From an uncultured Collinsella sp. (GTDB taxonomy: Bacteria > Actinomycetota > Coriobacteriia > Coriobacteriales > Coriobacteriaceae): a DNA stretch of 6,434 nt. The stretch covers positions 1 to 6,434 of the forward strand of contig CABQMC010000088.1 of NCBI GenBank assembly GCA_902465115.1. The letters run 5' to 3'. The notes below the pieces were generated by a model. The model was not told the origin of the DNA and made no database searches. It saw only the letters and a program-made list of their open reading frames with translations. The position numbers and the translations under genes were made by a program. Shown piece by piece: positions 6,266 to 6,434 of the stretch; positions within the stretch are counted from its first letter, which is position 1, and the number at the start of each line of letters is the position of its first letter.

Positions 6266-6434
6266 TTATTCCCCTGAACATGATTGCAGTAGAAATAGGG
6301 GGACCCACATGAAGAGCACTAGTAGTATGGTTGCAACATAGGGTCCCCACGCACGAAGCCTAGAGACAACCGTCCTCTTTTGGATGTCCGTTTTTAGATC
6401 CATGAGTAACGCAAACTCATCGCTGTCCCCAAAG
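6266..6434 (-). CDS. C-terminal fragment of a membrane protein, operon partner of the SPFH gene
   Basis: A minus-strand frame is open from the window edge (first full codon 6433-6431) to a TAA at 6268-6266, giving 55 residues. The first 28 are hydrophilic (GDSDEFALLMDLKTDIQKR). They are followed by one hydrophobic stretch, WGPYVATILLVLFMWVPLFL, which should span the membrane, and a short polar tail ending SGE. The stop is 3 nt before the SPFH ATG, and the SPFH ribosome site lies in this gene's last codons, so the two are almost certainly co-transcribed and translationally coupled. The visible piece is too short to name the family. A membrane-anchored partner that recruits the cytoplasmic SPFH protein is a reasonable inference. 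Confidence 0.7.
   Translation of the reverse strand, partial: FGDSDEFALLMDLKTDIQKRTVVSRLRAWGPYVATILLVLFMWVPLFLLQSCSGE
6271..6275 (-). promoter_or_regulatory. Ribosome binding site of the SPFH gene inside the upstream gene
   Basis: AGGGG on the minus strand (6275-6271) lies 8 nt before the SPFH ATG. It is embedded in the last sense codons of the upstream membrane-protein gene, which supports both the start choice and translational coupling. Confidence 0.6.

Noticed and set aside
6269..6310. Lipobox-like LLQSC near the end of the edge gene
   Set aside because: It is at the C-terminus, not in an N-terminal signal peptide, so lipoprotein processing does not apply.

Overview
The window reads as chromosomal DNA from a high-GC Gram-positive bacterium. 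GC-rich codon use, purine-rich Shine-Dalgarno sites, a two-gene heterodimeric ABC exporter and the style of the individual proteins suggest a gut actinobacterium of the Coriobacteriia (Collinsella-like). This assignment is an impression from protein style, not the result of a search. No insertion sequence, phage gene, CRISPR array, tRNA or rRNA is visible.

Layout: (1) 1-3090, plus strand: two ABC exporter half-transporter genes in an operon. The first is cut by the window edge and the second starts 1 nt after its stop. Their nucleotide-binding domains are complementary: the first carries a degenerate Walker B/H-loop (D for E, Q for H), and the second carries the deviant SQGQ signature. Together they would form one dead and one competent ATP site, as in TM287/288- and BmrCD-type exporters. 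(2) 3091-3177: a convergent spacer with a GTGACA/TGTCAC palindrome that resembles a REP-type element. (3) 3178-3882, minus strand: serine O-acetyltransferase (cysE), the committed step of cysteine synthesis. (4) 3883-4105: a divergent promoter region with candidate -10 boxes for both flanking genes and many inverted repeats built on TTGC/GCAA. (5) 4106-4753, plus strand: a DedA-family membrane protein with the full set of key acidic and basic residues. (6) 4754-4903: a convergent spacer holding a strong hairpin terminator. (7) 4904-6262, minus strand: a cytoplasmic SPFH (stomatin/prohibitin-like) protein ending in a GYF_2 domain. (8) 6266-6434, minus strand: the 3' end of a preceding gene encoding a protein with a C-terminal membrane helix. 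It ends 3 nt before the SPFH start and is very likely its operon partner.

The four transcription units look functionally independent: export, cysteine synthesis, membrane lipid/ion homeostasis, and an envelope-associated SPFH module. Most of the window is ordinary core genome. The least understood part is the SPFH-GYF_2 protein coupled to an unidentified membrane protein at the right edge; the divergent intergenic region with its repeated TTGC half-sites comes next.
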